The position numbers and the translations under genes were made by a program. Below, piece by piece: positions 59,076 to 64,000 of a stretch of DNA of 64,000 bases. Location of the stretch: NCBI GenBank assembly GCA_001464425.1, contig LNEK01000020.1, forward strand, positions 186,001-250,000, given 5' to 3'. Within the stretch, counting starts at the first letter, position 1. Every line of letters begins with the position of its first letter. Source of the stretch: Alphaproteobacteria bacterium Ga0077535. GTDB lineage: Bacteria > Pseudomonadota > Alphaproteobacteria > Caulobacterales > Aquidulcibacteraceae. The notes under the pieces were generated by a model. The model searched no databases, was not told the DNA's origin, and worked only from the letters and a program-made list of their open reading frames with translations.

Positions 59076-59887
59076 CTTCTCGCGCGCGCCGCTTCGTAGA
59101 GCGCGATGGCGGCGGCGACGGAGACGTTCAGGCTTTCCATGGTCGCTGAGATCGGAATGCGTGCGCGCTTCTCGCACGCCTCCGCGACGCCTGGGCGCAA
59201 GCCTTTGCCCTCCGCACCCACAACAAGCGCAGTAGGCCGCTTGTCGGTGAGCGCATCCGCCAAGCTGAGTTCAGCTTCGCCTTCGAGCGCAACGGTATTG
59301 TAGCCGTGCGAGCGCAGCGTCTCCACCGTGCGGCTGAGATTGATCACGCGCACGTGGGGGATGAGTTCGATCGCACCTGCTGCAGCTTTCGCCAGCACAC
59401 CGGTTAGCGGCGGCGATTTGCGATCTTGCAGGATAACCGCGCGCGCGCCGAAGGCGGCCGCGGAGCGGAATGCGGCGCCGACATTTTGCGGATCGGTGAC
59501 GCCGTCAAGAATGAGTACGCTTCGTCCATCAGCCGGCGTGCAGGCGGCTTCGAGCGAGATCGGCTCCAGGGGAAACGCGCGGACGGCCAGACCCTGGTGC
59601 AGCGCGCCAGGCGGCAACATGCCGTCGATCGCGTCCGGCTCGAGAATATGCGGTTCGACGCCCGGCGGTAGTCGCGAGGCCGCATTGCGGCTCGCTACAA
59701 CGCGCTCGATCCGGCGCGCCGGATTGGCCAGCGCCGCCAATACCGCGTGGACCCCCCAAACCCAGGACGGTCCGCCGGTCTCGGCCTCGAACTCCCGGCG
59801 CGGCAACGGGTTTATCGGCCGCGCACGGTCGGCGCTGACCTGCGGGGCGCCGCGCGGTGGTTTCGATGAGTGAGGAGGGCGACTCAA
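59072..59887 (-). CDS. rlmB: 23S rRNA (guanosine-2'-O-)-methyltransferase RlmB (TrmH/SpoU family)
   Basis: A 271-residue SPOUT methyltransferase; RlmB methylates G2251 in the peptidyl-transferase P-loop. An N-terminal substrate-binding domain (WVWGVHAVLAALANPARRIE) precedes the catalytic SPOUT domain with motif 1 LDGVTDPQNVGAAFRSAAAF, motif 2 LVVGAEGKGLRP and motif 3 RIPISATMESLNVSVAAAIAL. The first 30 residues are Pro/Arg-rich and likely disordered. The start is probably TTG at 59887, as no ATG precedes the conserved domain. It lies 15 bp downstream of tRNA-Tyr and may be co-transcribed with it. Confidence 0.9.
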   Translation of the reverse strand: MSRPPHSSKPPRGAPQVSADRARPINPLPRREFEAETGGPSWVWGVHAVLAALANPARRIERVVASRNAASRLPPGVEPHILEPDAIDGMLPPGALHQGLAVRAFPLEPISLEAACTPADGRSVLILDGVTDPQNVGAAFRSAAAFGARAVILQDRKSPPLTGVLAKAAAGAIELIPHVRVINLSRTVETLRSHGYNTVALEGEAELSLADALTDKRPTALVVGAEGKGLRPGVAEACEKRARIPISATMESLNVSVAAAIALYEAARARS

Positions 59888-59902
59888 GAAAAGATATCCG
59901 GA

Positions 59903-59988
59903 TGGTGGAAGGGGCTGGATTCGAACCAGCGTACGCTCGCGCGGGCAGATTTACAGTCTGCTGCCATTAACCACTCGGCCACCCTTCC
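59903..59988 (-). tRNA. tRNA-Tyr (GTA)
   Basis: 86 bases with encoded CCA and a long class II variable arm. Acceptor GGAAGGG pairs with CCCTTCC, anticodon loop CTGTAAATC with anticodon GTA, T-loop TTCGAAT. Located directly upstream of rlmB on the same strand. Confidence 0.97.
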
Positions 59989-60107
59989 AGCCGGAGCGCG
60001 GCTTCTAGCGGGCAAGTTCGGTGGGGGCAAGGACGCAGTGCGCGGCTTTTCACATCGGCGCTAAGCCTCGACGAAGCCACCTTCTGGCGCTAATCAGCCG
60101 GTCGCGC

Positions 60108-60181
60108 GCGGGTATAGCTCAATGGTAGAGCAATAGCCTTCCAAGCTAAAGACGAGGGTTCGATTCCCTCTACCCGCTCCA
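60108..60181 (+). tRNA. tRNA-Gly (TCC)
   Basis: 74 bases with encoded CCA. Acceptor GCGGGTA pairs with TACCCGC, anticodon loop CTTCCAAGC with anticodon TCC, T-arm GAGGG-TTCGATT-CCCTC. The stretch 59989-60107 between tRNA-Tyr and this gene has no supported feature beyond presumed promoters. Confidence 0.97.
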
Positions 60182-60319
60182 ATCGCCGCGCCAGGCCGCC
60201 TGAAATCTGGGCGCCGGCTGTTGTTTTCCCCGTAGAAGCGATCACTCCACGCGCGCGGCGGTTTGCGTTGGCGAAAGCTGGGTCAATACTGCTCTGTCCT
60301 TTGGCGGGGAGAGATTGGG

Positions 60320-61132
60320 ATGACGCTGACGACAACAATCGCGCGTCTGGCGGTTGCAGCGCTGGCGTTGGCTCAAGCGGGCTGCGCCTTGGCTGAGATG
60401 TCCGCTGAATCCGAGTACGCGCGCCTGCCGCGCGACGTCCGCACCGGGATTGCCGAGATGGCGATTGAACGCGTGGAGCAGGACGTCTCGCGCGAGGAGG
60501 TTACAGCCGCGGTTCAGACTTTAGTCGAAGCTGAGCCGATGTGCTTCAGCTGGCCGGGCCTTTGGCTCGACGCCAGCAACCGGCGCAATTTTTACTTCGT
60601 GCGTTACGATCTGATGGCGCGCGACTGGGGCGCAGAAGTCGCCGATGCGGGTCGCGCGCGGATGAACGAGTTCGTCGAACTCGGCTTCCTGGTCGCCCGC
60701 GAGCGGCCCGATATCGCACCTGGCGTGATCGAATACACATTGACCACCGATGGCGTGGCCTACCTGCGCGGCTCGCCCTATGGCGGCGAGCGCCCCTCAT
60801 TCTGTGCGCCGTCACAACGCCGCGTCGTCGAGATCACGTCGATGGAGTGGGGGACATATCCGTGCGGCACGCTGCTGGTTCGCTTCAATCACGTCGCCGA
60901 TGATTGGCCGACATGGGCGCGCACGCCCACCGCACGCAATCGCGTTGCGAGCACTTGGGCGCCTGTAGGTGTGCCGGCGGCAGGTTCAGTGTCGTTAAGC
61001 CGGCAATGGTTTCACCCAAGCCGTATTCCGTCAGACGGGCGCGCCAACGGCGCATTGAGGTCGGTCTGTTACGACTCCGCGCGGCAAGTTGTCAGCGGCG
61101 ACGATCTCGAACTCGGGGCTGAGCAGCCGTAG
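60320..61132 (+). CDS. putative lipoprotein, unknown function
   Basis: A 270-residue protein with an N-terminal lipoprotein-type signal (LAVAALALAQAGC, lipidated Cys near residue 22; QAGC is an acceptable though not ideal lipobox). The mature protein has four further cysteines and no recognised domain; blocks such as YTLTTDGVAYLRG hint at a winged-helix-like or beta-rich fold but I cannot assign it. GGGGAGAG precedes the ATG at 60320. It ends at a strong terminator shared with the convergent BtuB-like gene. Confidence 0.75.
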   Translation: MTLTTTIARLAVAALALAQAGCALAEMSAESEYARLPRDVRTGIAEMAIERVEQDVSREEVTAAVQTLVEAEPMCFSWPGLWLDASNRRNFYFVRYDLMARDWGAEVADAGRARMNEFVELGFLVARERPDIAPGVIEYTLTTDGVAYLRGSPYGGERPSFCAPSQRRVVEITSMEWGTYPCGTLLVRFNHVADDWPTWARTPTARNRVASTWAPVGVPAAGSVSLSRQWFHPSRIPSDGRANGALRSVCYDSARQVVSGDDLELGAEQP

Positions 61133-61137
61133 TGGAG

Positions 61138-61163
61138 AAGCTCCCCATTTGCATGGGGAGCTT
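61138..61163. terminator. terminator hairpin between convergent genes
   Basis: A perfect 11-bp stem, AAGCTCCCCAT and ATGGGGAGCTT, with a TTGC loop, followed on the plus strand by TTCGCTT. It sits between the stops of the lipoprotein gene (61132) and the receptor gene (61170) and can serve both. Confidence 0.85.
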
Positions 61164-61169
61164 TTCGCT

Positions 61170-63071
61170 TCATCGTCTCAGTCGGATGCCTACGCTCAAG
61201 GTTTGTGGCGCGCCGGCGAAACCGTTGACGGGCTCGTATTCAACGTCCGTTAAATTCTCCGAAGCGAGATAGAGCTGAACGTTCTCGCTCGCCGCCCACG
61301 CGAGCGAGGCGCGGAAAAGTTCGTATGCCGGCGTCACGCCGACGCCCTGATAGAACCCGTCATCGCCATAGATCTGATCGGCGCGTTCGCCGATGTGACG
61401 CCACCCGATCTGACCTGTGAACGCTCCGCGCGTGGCGTCGACCGAGACATTCCATGTGTTTTCCGGCCGTCGCAGCAACGCAGCGCCCGTGGTCGCGTCT
61501 TCCGCTTGTGTATGCGTGTAAGCGATACGGCCGCTGAGCCAAGCAAGCGGCCTCAATGTCAGTGTGGCTTCCGCGCTTTCGATGTCGGCGGCGTCGATAT
61601 TCACGTAGGTGAAGAACGGCCCGAAATCGATCAGATCGGTGATTTCTTGGCGGCGATACACCAGACTAAACTCAAGCCCATCCTGGCTTGCAAATGCTCC
61701 AAAACGCGCATCGCCGCCGACTTCCCAGGCTTCGCCCCGCTCAGGCGCCAAGTTTGGATCGCCGAAATAGATGAAGCGTTCGTACAAGGTAGGCGCGCGG
61801 AACGACGTGCCGTAAGCGCCGTACACGCGTACGTTTTCAAGTACGTCGATCGAGGCGCCAGCGCGCCACGTTGCTTCCTCGCCGAAGCCTTCATAATCAT
61901 CGACTCGGACAGCACCGGTAAAGGTCACGCGGCTGATATCGCCCTGTGCGGTTACGAACGCGCCCTGATGGTCCTGCGCGGCAATCACAGTGGCGAAGCC
62001 CTGATCGATATCGACTTCCTCGCTTTGTGTTTCGTACCCCGCGATAACGCCAACGTTTTCGAACGCGCCCAGGCTGCTCGGTCGCCACTGCAGTGTCACA
62101 TCGCCAAAGTCGCGCTGGCCGTCATAGCTTGAGGTGGTGAGCCCGCCGTCCTCTTCACGGCGATCTTGTCGCAACGCGCCAGTCGTGGCGCGCAACTCCA
62201 GCACTTCGTTGAGCCGCCACGTCAGGCCAACGCGCGCAACGCTCAGATCGTTTTGCGCAATCTCAAGATCAGCATCGTCGGCGCGCTGTTCGTTGAAGGT
62301 TGGCGGCGGATAAATAAAGGCGTCGAAATCGGCGCGCGCCTGACGATGGCGTACAAGCAGATCCAGCGTGAGAGCCTCGGTGACGTCTAGGTCGAAAACC
62401 CCCGCAAAGGTGGAAGATTCGGCGCCATCGGCATGCCCCGTGCGCGTACTCATGCGTTCCGGAACGAGGTCGTAACCGTCAGTGACGTAGCCGTCGGCGG
62501 TGAGCGCGTAGCGCAGCGCGCCAAATGAGCCGTCAATCCCGGCGCTGGCTTTGAGTGCGCCGAACGAACCGCCGCCAATGTCGAGGCGTGCTTGCATTGG
62601 CCCGTCTTGACCGCGCTGGGGCAGAATATTGATCACCCCGCCGATCGCATCAGAGCCGAATACGGCGCTCATCGGCCCTTGCACGATCTCGATGCGATCA
62701 AGCCCAGCTAGGGTGTCTTGTCCTCCATCGAATGAGGAGCCGGGCGTGGACGGATCGTTGAGCTGCAGCCCGTCAAACAGAACTAATGTGTGGTTCGAGT
62801 TTGCGCCGCCCGAGAAGAGGCTGGTCTGCTGACCAAAGCCGCCCGAGCGCGCCACCTCAAGTCCAGGCACGTCTGCGAGCGCATCGGCGATATTCGTGAT
62901 GCCGCGACTTTGCGCAGCCTCGGCATCGATAACGTCCACGTCGGCGGGCAAGCGTTCGATAGGGCTCGCCAAGCGGGTCGCGGTGACGACGAGTTCATCG
63001 TCCTGCGCAAACGCGGATGTGGCAATCGAAGCAGCGGCCGCCAGCAAGACGGCTTTGTGCGTAAAACGCAT
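61170..63071 (-). CDS. btuB: TonB-dependent receptor, BtuB-like (vitamin B12 transporter)
   Basis: A 633-residue outer-membrane receptor. Signal peptide about 1-22 (ending SAFA), TonB box DELVVTATR, plug domain with LPADVDVIDAEAAQSRGITN, VPGLEVARSGGFG and the IEIVQGPMSAVFGSDAIGGV motif, then a barrel of alternating strands ending in a terminal aromatic-poor strand (TLSVGIRLRR). BtuB assignment rests on the plug sequence and on a cobalamin riboswitch directly upstream, which represses expression when B12 is plentiful. No btuCDF transport genes are in the window. Confidence 0.92.
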   Translation of the reverse strand: MRFTHKAVLLAAAASIATSAFAQDDELVVTATRLASPIERLPADVDVIDAEAAQSRGITNIADALADVPGLEVARSGGFGQQTSLFSGGANSNHTLVLFDGLQLNDPSTPGSSFDGGQDTLAGLDRIEIVQGPMSAVFGSDAIGGVINILPQRGQDGPMQARLDIGGGSFGALKASAGIDGSFGALRYALTADGYVTDGYDLVPERMSTRTGHADGAESSTFAGVFDLDVTEALTLDLLVRHRQARADFDAFIYPPPTFNEQRADDADLEIAQNDLSVARVGLTWRLNEVLELRATTGALRQDRREEDGGLTTSSYDGQRDFGDVTLQWRPSSLGAFENVGVIAGYETQSEEVDIDQGFATVIAAQDHQGAFVTAQGDISRVTFTGAVRVDDYEGFGEEATWRAGASIDVLENVRVYGAYGTSFRAPTLYERFIYFGDPNLAPERGEAWEVGGDARFGAFASQDGLEFSLVYRRQEITDLIDFGPFFTYVNIDAADIESAEATLTLRPLAWLSGRIAYTHTQAEDATTGAALLRRPENTWNVSVDATRGAFTGQIGWRHIGERADQIYGDDGFYQGVGVTPAYELFRASLAWAASENVQLYLASENLTDVEYEPVNGFAGAPQTLSVGIRLRR

Positions 63072-63220
63072 AGGAGCGTCCCCAATTTGGGCGCACCCCG
63101 ACCCCGCGAGCGCGCCAAGCAGCGACGAGCGGGCGCGCAGAATGCACGAGGGCGCCCGCGTCGCTGCGGCGGAGACGTTCCGGTTCGACGGCTGGACCCG
63201 GCCGGGCGAACGAGCGACGT

Positions 63221-63402
63221 GCGACGGCAGGTCTCCTGGCTCACGGCTCGATCGCGGCTCCGCCGCCTTCCCATCCGATTTCTCAGACAGTGGCGTGATG
63301 GCGGAAGCGCTCGCCGCTTACAGTTGCGGGCACAGCCGCGGATTAGGGGTTGGAGGCCCCGCACCGCGTTCCCATTTAGCGTCCTTCACGGACAACCGTC
63401 GC
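63221..63402 (-). ncRNA. cobalamin (AdoCbl) riboswitch
   Basis: The B12 box is present on the minus strand as GAGCCAGGAGACCTGCCG (in 63222-63243), with the conserved core GAGAAATCGGATGGGAAGGC upstream of it, and the GCCCGCAACTGTAAGCGG and GGGAACGCGGTGC segments nearer the 5' end. GCGACGG at 63396-63402 pairs with CCGTCGC at 63221-63227 to close stem P1. About 150 bases separate it from the btuB start, room for an expression platform. Confidence 0.95.
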
Positions 63403-63408
63403 AATGCT

Positions 63409-63437
63409 GCTATAGCCGCGGCTGAAACGTCCGCCAA
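63409..63437 (-). promoter_or_regulatory. predicted promoter of the riboswitch-btuB transcript
   Basis: On the minus strand TTGGCG (-35, 63432-63437) and TATAGC (-10, 63409-63414) are separated by 17 bases. Transcription would start about seven bases on, right at the 5' strand of the riboswitch P1 stem. Confidence 0.6.
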
Positions 63438-63449
63438 GCCGCATAGGGC

Positions 63450-63477
63450 TTGACGTATCCATAGGCGCGGCTAAAGA
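63450..63477 (+). promoter_or_regulatory. possible promoter of tuf
   Basis: TTGACG (63450-63455) is a good -35 hexamer; TAAAGA at 63472-63477 after a 16-base spacer is a moderate -10. It would give tuf a leader of about 70 bases and lies back to back with the btuB promoter. Confidence 0.4.
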
Positions 63478-63554
63478 CGCGCACCTTACGCGCGCTCCGG
63501 CCGGGCCGAAGCGCCGACCATCATTTTTGGACGCCGGAGAGACAGGACCTTACA

Positions 63555-64000
<446 letters not shown>

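Overview
The window is chromosomal DNA of a high-GC alphaproteobacterium, most likely Caulobacterales or Hyphomonadaceae. The evidence is a PopZ polar-organizer gene just upstream of valS, an HWE-family histidine kinase, DUF2336 and UrcA-family proteins, and a tRNA-His with the alphaproteobacterial acceptor end (no encoded G-1, A73, G1:U72). GANTC (CcrM-type) sites also cluster in front of popZ. No prophage, insertion sequence, rRNA operon or CRISPR array is visible. Most of the window is densely packed core and accessory chromosome with many 1-20 bp gene overlaps.

Layout. 1-2.8 kb: the 3' end of thiG, an apparently acquired secreted-protein gene, a scar holding a second copy of the thiG tail next to a decayed trmFO fragment, then a hypothetical gene and intact trmFO. 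2.9-9.4 kb: membrane protein, MATE exporter, a two-gene oxidoreductase operon, a gltX reading frame broken by a small deletion, and a CPBP protease. 9.3-11.7 kb: ECF sigma factor with a membrane partner, and a LOG-family protein. 11.8-16.7 kb: Atm1-type ABC exporter, small secreted proteins, FAD oxidoreductase, NTF2-like protein. 16.7-23.3 kb: tRNA-Asn, tRNA-Cys, extensin-like protein, PIMT-like protein, popZ, valS, SDR. 23.3-30.6 kb: esterase, DUF3137 protein, LysE exporter, a coupled CobW metallochaperone and WD40 pair, AsmA protein.

30.6-35.9 kb: a Ser/Thr kinase-TPR protein with an ECF sigma factor, divergent from a double-UrcA/OmpA-like secreted protein; tRNA-Phe; M48 lipoprotein protease. 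36-39.5 kb: tRNA-His followed by a compact ATP-grasp, FolC-like Mur ligase and patatin cluster, the best candidate here for an undescribed pathway; the ATP-grasp gene carries a C-terminal frameshift. 39.6-48.6 kb: ThiO-like oxidase with acyl-CoA dehydrogenase, HWE kinase, lytic transglycosylase, CoA-transferase, DUF2336 protein, and a nadK, Hpt, degenerate-EAL operon. 48.7-54.5 kb: class II aldolase, an unexplained 315-bp stretch, an RND efflux pair, cytochrome c. 54.6-64 kb: tRNA-Thr, a proline-rich double muramidase, metG, GNAT, rlmB, tRNA-Tyr, tRNA-Gly, a lipoprotein, a BtuB-like receptor under a cobalamin riboswitch, and the start of tuf.

Themes are translation (valS, metG, gltX, trmFO, rlmB, seven tRNAs, tuf), envelope maintenance and export, and signalling. 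Starts were chosen from ribosome-binding sites, overlaps and family N-termini; all family assignments are from recognition of sequence motifs, without database searches.
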